In this document: positions 44,031-51,919 of the stretch, piece by piece
Position numbering within the stretch: position 1 is the first letter of the stretch
Layout: each line of letters opens with the position of its first letter
NCBI RefSeq assembly: GCF_000422545.1
Contig: NZ_AULZ01000001.1
Location: forward strand, 62,001 to 126,000
Length of the DNA stretch: 64,000 nt
Source of the DNA: Desulfocurvibacter africanus subsp. africanus DSM 2603
GTDB taxonomy: Bacteria; Desulfobacterota; Desulfovibrionia; Desulfovibrionales; Desulfovibrionaceae
Reading direction: 5' to 3'
Program-made: the position numbers and the translations under genes
The notes under the pieces: model-generated
Seen by the model: the letters and a program-made list of their open reading frames with translations, nothing else
Told to the model about the DNA's origin: nothing
The model's database searches: none

Positions 44031-44879
44031 ATGCGCGCTGTCTTCCTGTTCATCTCTGCGGTGATGCTTCTCGCATACGCAAGAGACCCGCTCGCAGCCC
44101 AGGGCCAGCAAACCGAGATATTGCCCGAGCTCCTCGTGCAGGGCCAGGCCGTGCTAAACCGCGCGGTCAGCATTCCATCCAAGGACCGCACCGGTGAAAT
44201 CGTGGATCTCATGGTCGACCCGGCCACGGGCCACATCGGCTTCGTTTTGCTCTCCTTCAGTGGCTTCATGGGTCTTGTGGAGAAGAACGTCATCGCGCCC
44301 ATCCCCTGGGCCAGGGTCGAATTCGAGCCCAAGCAGAAGACTTTCGTGGCCAGGGGCATCGGTTCGGACGAGGGCGGCGATATCGTGGAGTACGATGAAG
44401 ACAAGTGGCAGGTGTTCGACGAAGCGGAACTCGCATCCCTGTACGAATCCTATGCCCTGCCGAACCACGCGCAGGAGACCCGCAAGGCGTACTCGGAGGT
44501 TGCCGGGACGGACAAGGACGCCGGCGAGCGGTTGAGCATGCTCCAGCTCACGCGCCTTATCAACACGCCGGTCATGTCCCGGAAGGGGGCGCTCCTGGGC
44601 TATGTCGATAAACTATACCTGGACCTGACAGGCGGCCTCATCAGGCTCGTAGACGTGCGATCTCCTGGAGATCGGCTTGAGCAGCCGGCCCACCTCGTGC
44701 CCTATCCGCTCCTCGACTATGAATGGGGTGTGGGCCGCTTTACGCTCGATGTCAGCCGCAAGGACCAGGCTCGACTCGAAGACTTCCCCATCCACGCCGG
44801 GATGTATGTCCAGGCCAAGACAATGCGGCAGATCTACCGGAATATGGGACTTACGGAGTATTTGCGCGTCGGCGGCTAG
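44031..44879 (+). CDS. Exported protein with two PRC-barrel domains
   Basis: A 282-residue protein. The signal peptide is MRAVFLFISAVMLLAYARDP with a likely cut after LAAQG. Two PRC-barrel units follow: RAVSIPSKDRTGEIVDLMVD at about 45-64 with IGFVLLSF, and NTPVMSRKGALLGYVDKLYL at about 182-201 with IRLVDVRSP. PRC barrels occur in photosynthetic reaction centre H subunits and in RimM and mediate contacts; in exported proteins of this type the role is unknown. AAGGAGG lies seven bases before the ATG. It is monocistronic and divergent from the efflux operon. Confidence 0.75.
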   Translation: MRAVFLFISAVMLLAYARDPLAAQGQQTEILPELLVQGQAVLNRAVSIPSKDRTGEIVDLMVDPATGHIGFVLLSFSGFMGLVEKNVIAPIPWARVEFEPKQKTFVARGIGSDEGGDIVEYDEDKWQVFDEAELASLYESYALPNHAQETRKAYSEVAGTDKDAGERLSMLQLTRLINTPVMSRKGALLGYVDKLYLDLTGGLIRLVDVRSPGDRLEQPAHLVPYPLLDYEWGVGRFTLDVSRKDQARLEDFPIHAGMYVQAKTMRQIYRNMGLTEYLRVGG

Positions 44880-45186
44880 ACTTGCGCATTCGACTTGCGT
44901 CCCTCGCCTCGGCCAGCCGCTACGTATCAAGATTTGGCTTGCTGTTTACCAATAGCAGCACCCTGGCCTGGATTCTGCGGCGGCCTGTCATAACCCTTGC
45001 CTAGGCCGCCTCACGTTGAGAAATCCAACGCGTTTCAGGTGGGCTGGAAGATCTTGATCCATGAAGGCCATAATGCGCGGGTATTGTCCTTGCCCGCCGC
45101 ATGCCGTATCGTGCGCCGTCGCATCCATGTCCCTATTGCTTTACCGATCATCCGGCGCTTCCATGCGCCGCGCGCGGAGCAGATCA
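44880..45186. other. Intergenic region, nothing identified
   Basis: About 307 bases between the PRC-barrel gene and the ligase. The frame of the ligase is open upstream from 45061, but that part is Arg/Cys-rich and unlike the family; GGAG before 45187 marks the likely start. Confidence 0.4.
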
Positions 45187-46479
45187 ATGGCGAAACAAGC
45201 CTTCATCCCGAACATCTCGGCCGACGAACTGGCCGCGCGGCAGCTCGACGGCCTGCGCTGGACTCTGGAGCACGCCTTCCGGGGCAGCGAGGCCTACCAT
45301 GCGCGCCTGCGCGAAGTGGGCTTCGAGCCCGGTGATCTGAAAAGCCTGGACGACCTGCGGCGACTGCCCTTCTGCTCCGTGGAGGATCTGCGCGACGGCT
45401 ATCCCCTGCCGCTTCTGTCCGTGCCCGAGGAACGGGTCGTGCGCATCCATGGCTCCAGCGGCACCACGGGCAAGCGCAAGATCCTGGCCTATACTCAAAA
45501 GGATATCGACGACTGGAAGGACATGATGGCCCGCTGCTTCGAGCTGGCCGGCTGCACGCCCATGGACCGCGTGCAGATCTGCGTGGGTTACGGCCTGTGG
45601 ACGGCTGGGGCGGGCTTCCAGCTCGGCTGCGAGCATTTCGGGGCCATGGCCGTGCCCGTGGGTCCAGGCCTGATGGACATCCAGTTGCAGCTGCTCACGG
45701 ATCTCAGGCCCTCGACCATCTGCAGCACCGCCTCCATGGCCCTGCTATTGGCCGAGGAAGTCGAGCGCCGCGGCCTGCGCGACAAGATCGGCCTGAAGCG
45801 GGCCATCTTCGGGGCCGAAGCCCACTCGCCCAAGATGCGCGCCCGCTTCGAGGAGCTGCTCGGCCTCGACGGCAGCTTCGACATCAGCGGCATGACCGAG
45901 CTGTACGGTCCCGGCGCGGGCCTGGAATGCTCCGCGCACCAGGGCATCCATTACTGGGCCGACTACTATATTCTGGAGATTCTGGACCCCGAGACCATGG
46001 AGCCGGTCGCGCCCGGCGAGATCGGCGAGATGGTCGTGACCACCCTGCGCAAGGAGGCCGCACCGCTCATCCGCTACCGCACGCACGACCTGACCCGGCT
46101 CATCCCCGGCCAGTGTCCCTGCGGCTGCAGTTTGCCGCGCCATGACCACATCCTGGGCCGCTCGGACGACATGATCATCGTGCGCGGAGTCAACATCTAT
46201 CCCGGCCAGATCGCCGAGATCCTGGGCATGTTCCCGCAGATGGGCAGCGAGTATCAGATCCTGCTCACGCGCAAGGAAGGCCGCGACTTCATGAGCCTCA
46301 AGGCCGAGCGCGCCGAAGGCGTGCAGGCCGACGATTGCGGCCGGCTGGCCTCGGCCGTGGCCGACGCCCTGCACCGGCACCTGCTGGTCAGCGCGCAGGT
46401 GGAAGTGCTGGCGCCCGGCAGCCTGCCGCGCACCTTCGCCAAGACCCGCCGCGTCGTTGACGAGCGCGACGCCTCGTAG
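45187..46479 (+). CDS. Phenylacetate-CoA ligase family (PaaK-like) AMP-forming enzyme
   Basis: A 430-residue adenylating enzyme. The A3 phosphate motif is RIHGSSGTTGKRK (about 90-102), the A5-type motif is ISGMTELYGPG (about 238), and the C-terminal domain shows IRYRTHDLTRLIPGQCPCG, ILGRSDDMIIVRGVNIYP and a final SLPRTFAKTRRVVD. These are all standard in PaaK, which makes aryl-CoA from an aryl acid, ATP and CoA. In Desulfovibrio several paralogues exist, for indole-3-acetate or phenylacetate; the substrate is not defined. A second, more distant member lies at 51909-53276. A terminator follows. Confidence 0.85.
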   Translation: MAKQAFIPNISADELAARQLDGLRWTLEHAFRGSEAYHARLREVGFEPGDLKSLDDLRRLPFCSVEDLRDGYPLPLLSVPEERVVRIHGSSGTTGKRKILAYTQKDIDDWKDMMARCFELAGCTPMDRVQICVGYGLWTAGAGFQLGCEHFGAMAVPVGPGLMDIQLQLLTDLRPSTICSTASMALLLAEEVERRGLRDKIGLKRAIFGAEAHSPKMRARFEELLGLDGSFDISGMTELYGPGAGLECSAHQGIHYWADYYILEILDPETMEPVAPGEIGEMVVTTLRKEAAPLIRYRTHDLTRLIPGQCPCGCSLPRHDHILGRSDDMIIVRGVNIYPGQIAEILGMFPQMGSEYQILLTRKEGRDFMSLKAERAEGVQADDCGRLASAVADALHRHLLVSAQVEVLAPGSLPRTFAKTRRVVDERDAS

Positions 46480-46490
46480 TCCGTAATAAA

Positions 46491-46523
46491 AAGCGGGAGA
46501 GGGTTGCAACCGCTCTCCCGCTT
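46491..46523 (+). terminator. Hairpin terminator after the PaaK-like gene
   Basis: An 11-base-pair stem AAGCGGGAGAG / CTCTCCCGCTT enclosing a small inner hairpin GGTT/AACC. It lies 12 bases past the stop. T-content after it is modest (CTTACG). Confidence 0.7.
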
Positions 46524-46594
46524 ACGACAACTCGCATATACTCCGCGAAGCGCTCTGCCCTCCCCGACCCGGATCAAATTGGCGGATGCGCCTG

Positions 46595-46722
46595 TTAGAT
46601 CAGATTGCCTTTAAGACGCCCGCTCCGGCGTTGACGGCGCAAGTGAATTGCGCCTACGCCTACGCGGCGGCAAGCCATGCCGACGCACGGCTTGCAGAGC
46701 ATTTTCAAAAGTAAAATGCTCC
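46595..46722. repeat. Multi-hairpin dispersed repeat, copy 2
   Basis: The same element as at 7939-8071 and 51043-51175. It has the internal hairpin GGCGCAA-GTGAA-TTGCGCC, the hairpin GCAAGCCATG/CAcGGCTTGC with one mismatch, and the end hairpin GAGCATTTT/AAAATGCTC. The left terminal repeat is decayed (TTAGATCAGATTGCCTTT). It lies between the convergent PaaK-like and PilZ-Hpt genes. Confidence 0.85.
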
Positions 46723-46759
46723 AAGCGGTTTCCCGCCTAACGGCATCTGCAAACAGCCC

Positions 46760-47416
46760 TCAAGATTTGCTGTACTTGTCCATGTACTCGGCCAGTTCGG
46801 CGTTGGCTTGCTCCACTTCTTCCTCGATATCCTGAATATAGAGCCTGGCCTCCTCGATGTTGCCGGACTTGAGTTGCTGCTCCAGCTGTAGCGCGCTTTG
46901 CCTGAGCTTGAGCGCGCCCAGCGTGGCGGCGCTGCCCGCCAGGCTGTGAGCCACGGCCGAGGCGCGCTTGTAGTCCTCGGTCGCCATGGCCTCGCGGATC
47001 TGGTCGCGCTTGCTGGATGAATCCTGGGTAAAGAGATTCACGAGACGGACGAGCAGATCGGGCGTCTTGGCGTAGCGGCTCTCGAAATAGTCCAGATCGA
47101 TGGAACGCTCCCGCTTGGTCATGAGCCGTTCCAGTTCGTCCGCAGTAGCCGGATCGAGATTGACGAAAGCCAAGCCGACGCTGCTCCGGCCCACGTAGAC
47201 CACGCGCGCGGCGACATCCCGGGCCAGCGGCCGCGCGCCCACGACAAGGTCCACGTGCTCGGTAATGCCCGGCTCGGTATCGGGTATGGAGCCGATGAGG
47301 CCCACGCCCTCGATGCTTATATCCTTGGCCTCCAGGCGCTTGTGGGCGCCACGCACCACCACGTCGAGCTCGCGTGCGGGCACGCGGGAGGCCTTGCGGC
47401 GTTCTTGAGTCGGCAT
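46760..47416 (-). CDS. PilZ-Hpt fusion protein
   Basis: A 218-residue protein. Residues about 5-100 form a PilZ domain: ERRKASRVPARELDVVV, KDISIEGVGLIG. Residues about 115-205 form an Hpt domain with the phospho-accepting His157 in SAVAHSLAGSAATLGALKLR. The C-terminal 30 residues are coiled coil. A PilZ domain would bind c-di-GMP and an Hpt domain relays phosphate between receiver domains, so the protein could link second-messenger level to a phosphorelay; this is inferred from domains. GAGGAG lies six bases before the ATG at 47416. The hybrid kinases at 5074 and 11209 both need an Hpt partner. Confidence 0.8.
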   Translation of the reverse strand: MPTQERRKASRVPARELDVVVRGAHKRLEAKDISIEGVGLIGSIPDTEPGITEHVDLVVGARPLARDVAARVVYVGRSSVGLAFVNLDPATADELERLMTKRERSIDLDYFESRYAKTPDLLVRLVNLFTQDSSSKRDQIREAMATEDYKRASAVAHSLAGSAATLGALKLRQSALQLEQQLKSGNIEEARLYIQDIEEEVEQANAELAEYMDKYSKS

Positions 47417-47984
47417 ATGGATCTCCTCAGAACCCACCAAGCCAGATGCATGTGGTGGGGTCAATGAGATTTGCGCCGCTTCTGTCTACAAGGAGTCCGC
47501 AATGGATTGGATGTAGAATGAACCTTCACGCTGGCCTGTCCCTGAGGCTAGCCGGGTGCGCCCTCAAGGACATGCTGGTCCGATAAGTTTGCACGTGCGA
47601 TTTCGGAGGTTCCCGCACCGGAGCCGCGCATGCCGTGATCGGCATTATCGGTAGACCCCATGCACACGCAGGCGTGCTGGCGCTCGGGACTCATGGGCAC
47701 CGCCGGAACACCCCGGCCCACGCTCAAGTCAGGCCAGTTGCATGCCCGTCATGCACGTAACCGGCATACAATACAGGAGCGAGATCATTTCCGGCGTACA
47801 TGCCTGCGCTCTTTCATTGCCACCTGTTCATCGGGTGGCAATGCCTCGGGCAGACTCGGAAGAAGCTTGTTGCGTCAGCCCGGCTGCGGACAAATTGAGA
47901 CGCATGGGCCGTGGTGGGTCCTACCTCGCGGCAGCGAGGTAGCATCGCCACCAGCGGCCGCTCCTTCCGTCCGGCATCCAAGCC
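47417..47984. other. Long intergenic region with two hairpins, possible structured RNA
   Basis: 568 bases without a convincing gene; the small frames lack family features. It contains a ten-base-pair hairpin CATTGCCACC / GGTGGCAATG at 47815-47843 and a seven-base-pair hairpin TACCTCG / CGAGGTA at 47922-47941. Neither has a T-tract. The gap lies between two minus-strand genes (stop of the 82-residue gene and start of PilZ-Hpt), so part of it is the PilZ-Hpt promoter. Confidence 0.4.
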
Positions 47985-48233
47985 TTAGGCCCGGCCGTTG
48001 CTCTCGGCCTCCCGCTGGCGCAAGCCCGCCAAATCCGGGGCCAGGTTGCGCATGATGTTCTGGCGCTTAACATCCCAGTTGGCCTTGACCCAAGGGTTGG
48101 GCCAAGCCTGCATGATGCCGGGAGCCTCGCCGCGATCGGCGTTGATCTTTTCCTTCCAGGCCTCCAGGCCGCGGCTGTCCACCCAGTCGTCGATCTCGTC
48201 CTTGCTCATCTCCCAGAAACGCTTATCGGCCAT
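47985..48233 (-). CDS. 82-residue hypothetical protein
   Basis: A small soluble protein beginning MADKRFWEMSKDEIDDWVDS and continuing RGLEAWKEKINADRGE, with a Trp-rich middle (AWPNPWVKANWDVKRQNIM). Four Trp-centred segments and charged helices suggest a compact helical domain. GAGGAG lies six bases before the ATG. I do not recognise the family. It stands alone, downstream of the hsp20 terminator. Confidence 0.65.
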   Translation of the reverse strand: MADKRFWEMSKDEIDDWVDSRGLEAWKEKINADRGEAPGIMQAWPNPWVKANWDVKRQNIMRNLAPDLAGLRQREAESNGRA

Positions 48234-48347
48234 GGTCCGCTCCTCGTATTCACGTGTGTCGTCTGACGAAAATTGGACATAGCACGACTAGGCACGAAAC
48301 AGCCACCGCACCCGCCCGGGCGGCGCGGCGAGTCCGCCCGCCCGCGC

Positions 48348-48378
48348 CAAAAGTAAGGCCGGAGCCACGGTTCCGGCC
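48348..48378 (-). terminator. Intrinsic terminator after hsp20
   Basis: On the minus strand a seven-base-pair stem GGCCGGA / TCCGGCC is followed by TTACTTTTGG. It lies about 110 bases past the stop at 48491. Confidence 0.55.
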
Positions 48379-48490
48379 TGATGATCCTCTTTGCGCGCCT
48401 TTGGAGATGTGCCCATGCAATGCGCCAACCAAGGGAGCAGCCTTGCCCGCAGGCCCTCCTGGTCCGCGCAGCCCGTTTTTCACTGGGTTG

Positions 48491-48943
48491 CTAAGCCTCG
48501 ATCTCGATCTTGCGGCTCTTGGCGGCCTCGTCCTTGGGCAAGGTGATGCGCAGCACGCCCTTGTCGAACTTGGCCTTTATGCCCTCCTGCTTGACCTTGA
48601 TCGGCATGGGCACGGAGCGGAAGAAGGAGCCGTAACTGCGCTCGATGCGGTGGTAATTCTCCTTCTTCTCCTCTTCCTCGAACTTCTTCTCACCTCTGAT
48701 GATGAGTTGATTATTCTCAAGGCTGATGTCCACGTCCTTGGCCTCAAGGCCCGGCAGCTCGGCCTTGACCATGACCTCGTTCTCGCTCTCGCTCACGTCC
48801 ACCGATGGGAACTCGGCCTTCTCGAGCATCGAAAATCCGCCAAAGGGGCTGCGCCAGAGATCCTCCATGAGGTCGGACATGCTGGCGGGGAGGCCGGACT
48901 CCGCGGTGCGACGGCGCATGGCCGGGAGAAGATTCCTGAACAT
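48491..48943 (-). CDS. Small heat-shock protein, Hsp20/alpha-crystallin family
   Basis: A 150-residue chaperone. The alpha-crystallin domain spans about 45-145: FPSVDVSESENEVMVKAELP, GLEAKDVDISLENNQLIIRG, and the hallmark GVLRITLPK at the end. The short N-terminal arm contains DLMEDLWRSPFGGF. There is no usual C-terminal I-x-I beyond KIEIEA, which serves that role. AAGGAGGTG lies upstream of the ATG at 48943, so the apparent upstream start at 48970 is unlikely. A consensus-like promoter is found upstream. Confidence 0.92.
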   Translation of the reverse strand: MFRNLLPAMRRRTAESGLPASMSDLMEDLWRSPFGGFSMLEKAEFPSVDVSESENEVMVKAELPGLEAKDVDISLENNQLIIRGEKKFEEEEKKENYHRIERSYGSFFRSVPMPIKVKQEGIKAKFDKGVLRITLPKDEAAKSRKIEIEA

Positions 48944-48987
48944 GTTTTCCACCTCCTTGAAATTGTGCACTTTCTAATAATCCATCC

Positions 48988-49018
48988 ATTATAGTAGCCC
49001 GACGGGAATGCGTGTCAA
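48988..49018 (-). promoter_or_regulatory. Vegetative-type promoter of hsp20
   Basis: TTGACA (49013-49018) and TATAAT (48988-48993), both perfect consensus hexamers on the minus strand, are separated by 19 bases. The start of transcription would fall about 38 bases before the ATG. No CIRCE element is seen. Confidence 0.6.
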
Positions 49019-49099
49019 TGACGGTTTTCGATCAGGGCGATACAGCATCCACATGCCAGCAGGGCTTTTCAAGGGCCGGCGAGCCGGGTATGGAAAGCC

Positions 49100-50014
49100 A
49101 TGCGTGAACCCCTGACAATTCCCGCGCGGCAGGAACGCGTGCGCGCCTTTCTGGACCGCCTGGGCGCGACTCCGCCGCAAGTCCTGCTCCTGGAGGGCGG
49201 CCACGATCCCGAGCGCGAGGCTCTGGCCCTGTATTGGGCCTGTCGCCTCAACTGCGCGCGCTCCCTGGCTTGCAAGTCGGATCAGCCGGTCCAAACCGCG
49301 CTGCTCGCTCCGGCTGGTCAGCCCAAGGTCGAACCTTGTGGCGCATGCCCCGAGTGCGTGCAGATCCTGGAGCAGGTCCACCGCGATCTCGTGTTCATCG
49401 ACGGCCGGACCGAGAGCATCAAGATAGACATGGTCCGCGAGCTGCGCTCGCTCATGGGCGAGCCGCCCAGGGGCCAGGGCAAGCGGGTCATAGTGCTTTT
49501 CGAAGCTCAGGCCCTGCAGCCCGAGGCAGCCAACTTCCTGCTCAAGTCCATGGAGGAGCCCAGGCCGGGCAACGTGTTCGTGCTTACCGCGCCGCAACGC
49601 GAGCGACTGCTGCCCACGCTCGTCTCGCGCAGCTTTGTGCTGACCCTGGCCTGGCCCGAGGTCTGGGAAGCCGAACCCGTGGCCGGCGAAGGCGAGAACG
49701 CGTCCGAATGGGCAGGCGCCATGGGCGAGTTCTGGCGCACTGGACGCGGCTGGTTCGAGCGTACCTCTGACAAGGGCCGTCTGGATGCCCCTCTTGCCGC
49801 CCGCGTGCTCGTGGAGTGCCAGCGCGCCTTGGCCGGCGCATTGTCGGGCCGTGAAGAATTCGGCCAAAGCCTGCGGGGTCTTGGCCCCGAGTCCCTGCGC
49901 CGGCTCGATGCCGCCTTGGACATGGCCCAGGAATGCCTGGAATACAGGGTCAATCCGGCTCTGACCCTAGACTGGCTGGCCGTAACCGGCTTCTCCCTGA
50001 CGCGAGGGCAATAA
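49100..50014 (+). CDS. holB: DNA polymerase III delta-prime subunit
   Basis: A 304-residue clamp-loader subunit. The N-terminus has the degenerate P-loop VLLLEGGHDPEREALA, typical of delta-prime, which does not hydrolyse ATP. A zinc module includes CGACPEC (about 80-86). The SRC-like arm reads LPTLVSRSF near residue 175, preceded by NFLLKSMEEPRPGNVFVLTA. It is part of the complex that opens the beta clamp. It ends five bases before the DUF1848 gene, so both are likely on one transcript. Confidence 0.85.
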   Translation: MREPLTIPARQERVRAFLDRLGATPPQVLLLEGGHDPEREALALYWACRLNCARSLACKSDQPVQTALLAPAGQPKVEPCGACPECVQILEQVHRDLVFIDGRTESIKIDMVRELRSLMGEPPRGQGKRVIVLFEAQALQPEAANFLLKSMEEPRPGNVFVLTAPQRERLLPTLVSRSFVLTLAWPEVWEAEPVAGEGENASEWAGAMGEFWRTGRGWFERTSDKGRLDAPLAARVLVECQRALAGALSGREEFGQSLRGLGPESLRRLDAALDMAQECLEYRVNPALTLDWLAVTGFSLTRGQ

Positions 50015-50019
50015 GGCCC

Positions 50020-51042
50020 ATGCGCTGGCCGCGCGTAGACATCGACACGCCGCACGGCCCACGTCAGGCCATCGCCCCGGCCGTGATAACGGCAAGCCGC
50101 GCCACGGACATACCGGCGTTCCATTCAGGCTGGATGCTCAACCGGCTGGCGGTTGGCTGGTGCCGTTGGGACAACCCCTTCGGCGGCCCGGCGCAATACG
50201 TATCCTTCGCGCGCCTGCGGGCCGTGGTCCTGTTCACCAAGAATCCCCGACCCGGCCTGGGCCTGCTGCGCGAACTGGAGCGCCGAAGCCTGCCTTTCTA
50301 CATCCACGTCACGCTAAACGACTACGAAACGGAAGGCTGGGAGTCCGGCCTGCCCAGCCTGGACCAGCGAGTGCAGAATTTCGCGGAGCTGTCGCACCAG
50401 TTGGGCCGCGAGCGCGTGATCTGGCGTTTCGACCCTCTGCTGTGCAGCGAAGCCACGCCTCCGCCCGAGCTGCTGCGCAGGCTGGAATCCCTGTGCGAGC
50501 GGCTGCACGCGCACACCGAACGTCTCGTGTTCAGCTTCGCGCACCTGGAGCGCTACGCCAAGGTGCGCCGCAATCTGACAGCGGCCGGAGTGCGGGCGCG
50601 CTCGTTCACCACGGCCGAGATGCGCGACATGGCCGGTCGCATCGCGGACCTCTGCCGCGTATGGGGCCTAGCGCCCACCGCCTGCGGAGAAGAGCTTGAT
50701 TTCACGGATTGCGGGATAGAGCGCGGTCGCTGCGTAGACCCGGCGCTTCTCCTGCGCCTGGCTCCGGACGATGCGGAACTTGCCCGGCTGTATGGACCGC
50801 GCCGCACAGGACAAGGCTTGCTGCCCGGCGCGCCGGGTCCGGCAGGCAGCCCCAAGGATGCAGGCCAGCGCAAGGCCTGCGGCTGCGCGCCGGCTAAGGA
50901 CATCGGAGGCTACACTACCTGCGGCCACGGCTGCGTGTACTGCTATGCCAACAGCTCACCAGATGCCGGGAGGCGCAACGCCGCGCGAGTCGATGCGCAT
51001 TCCGAGGCGCTGAAGCCCGGCGGTGCGGAATCGATGGGCTAA
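50020..51042 (+). CDS. DUF1848 family protein with C-terminal cysteine cluster
   Basis: A 340-residue protein. It opens with AVITASRATDIPAFHSGWML and has VVLFTKNPRP, VTLNDYETEGWESGLPSL and VIWRFDPLLC, all DUF1848 features. The end shows KACGCAPAKDIGGYTTCGHG followed by CVYCYAN, a C-x3-C-x2-C pattern like that of radical SAM proteins, but at the C-terminus, plus an earlier CGC. DUF1848 has no established function; a Fe-S enzyme fold with circularly placed cluster ligands is inferred. The start at 50020 lies eight bases after the holB stop. Repeat copy 3 starts at its stop codon. Confidence 0.8.
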   Translation: MRWPRVDIDTPHGPRQAIAPAVITASRATDIPAFHSGWMLNRLAVGWCRWDNPFGGPAQYVSFARLRAVVLFTKNPRPGLGLLRELERRSLPFYIHVTLNDYETEGWESGLPSLDQRVQNFAELSHQLGRERVIWRFDPLLCSEATPPPELLRRLESLCERLHAHTERLVFSFAHLERYAKVRRNLTAAGVRARSFTTAEMRDMAGRIADLCRVWGLAPTACGEELDFTDCGIERGRCVDPALLLRLAPDDAELARLYGPRRTGQGLLPGAPGPAGSPKDAGQRKACGCAPAKDIGGYTTCGHGCVYCYANSSPDAGRRNAARVDAHSEALKPGGAESMG

Positions 51043-51175
51043 TTTAGAGCAGGTTGCTTTTAAGACGCACTCTCCGGCGTTGACGGCGCAAGTGAATTGC
51101 GCCTACGCCGAAGCTAGCGGCAAGCCATGCCGACGCATGGCTTGCAGGGCATTTTCAAAAGCAAAAGGCCCTAAT
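51043..51175. repeat. Multi-hairpin dispersed repeat, copy 3
   Basis: The third copy begins immediately after the DUF1848 stop (TTTAGAGCAGGTTGCTTTT). Internal hairpins: CGGCGT ... ACGCCG enclosing GGCGCAA-GTGAA-TTGCGCC, then the perfect GCAAGCCATG-CCGACG-CATGGCTTGC, and the end hairpin GGGCaTTTT/AAAAgGCCC. Relative to copies 1 and 2 the end stem has changed on both sides (GAGC/GCTC to GGGC/GCCC), keeping pairing. It lies between convergent genes. Confidence 0.85.
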
Positions 51176-51232
51176 ACAGCAATGCGTAGGCCGTTAACTG
51201 GCCAGCAGAGCCTACGCATTTGCCAGCTGTAT
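51174..51232. terminator. Long hairpin next to repeat copy 3, possible bidirectional terminator
   Basis: ATACAGC plus AATGCGTAGGC (51174-51191) pair with GCCTACGCATT (51210-51220) and GCTGTAT (51226-51232), with a five-base bulge; the loop itself contains GGCC/GGCC. It separates the convergent DUF1848 and HEAT genes. T-runs are short on both sides. Confidence 0.5.
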
Positions 51233-51265
51233 ATGGCCCCGCTCCAATAAAAATTATCTCAAGGC

Positions 51266-51919
51266 CTACTTGTGACGTTTGAGATGCCTTACAGACCAAG
51301 CCGCCATGGAACGTACCCACTCACTGCGATCCTCCAACGCGTTTGCGATCACTATCTCCAAGTCCAGGTCTCTTTGAGTGCCGAGAATGCCCAAGCCGTT
51401 GATTGCCGCGCCTCGAACGAGCGGGTGCGGGTCCTGAGCCATGCTGGCCACGATAAAGCGCAGTTGCGGCTGGCGTAGGTCACATAAAGCGAAAACGGCC
51501 TCGCGGCGGATTTCCCAGAATGGATCCTCCAAGGCGTCGAGAAAACAGGACTGATCACTGCATAGCCCGCGTAAACCGCGGAGGACGGCCAGCCGCTCCT
51601 GATCCCCGCCACGGTTCAGGGCGCGGCGCAGCACGGGCACGGATCGCTTGTCGCCCAGCCGGTTGAGCACGTGAACGGCCTCCATTTGCCGCCGGTCCCA
51701 GGTCTGCTGTTTCAGGAGTTCATGCAGCAAGGGAACGCAAGCCAAGCCAAGACGAATAAGGCCCGATGCGGCACTATAACGGATAGCCATTTCGTGGCTG
51801 CCGAGTCGTTCCACAAGGCGCTGCATCTCTTCCTTTTGGCTAGGATCGTGCGGAGGAGCCTCTGGATTGTGCCGTTGAAAAGCGGGAGCGGCAAATAGCA
51901 ACGGGGGTTTAGCGATCAA
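51266..51919 (-). CDS. HEAT-repeat protein closing the mop accessory operon
   Basis: A 217-residue protein. From about residue 32 it is made of HEAT/PBS-lyase-like helix pairs: AIRYSAASGLIRLGLACVPL, RQMEAVHVLNRLGDKRSVPV, ERLAVLRGLRGL, WEIRREAVFALCDL, HPLVRGAAINGLGILG and EWVRSMAAWSVRHL. Such repeats bind protein partners. A TTG start at 51919 overlaps the ligase stop by 11 bases with GGAG upstream; an ATG at 51826 with AGGA is the alternative and would remove a Pro-rich leader. It may serve as a scaffold for the enzymes of the operon. Confidence 0.72.
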   Translation of the reverse strand: MIAKPPLLFAAPAFQRHNPEAPPHDPSQKEEMQRLVERLGSHEMAIRYSAASGLIRLGLACVPLLHELLKQQTWDRRQMEAVHVLNRLGDKRSVPVLRRALNRGGDQERLAVLRGLRGLCSDQSCFLDALEDPFWEIRREAVFALCDLRQPQLRFIVASMAQDPHPLVRGAAINGLGILGTQRDLDLEIVIANALEDRSEWVRSMAAWSVRHLKRHK

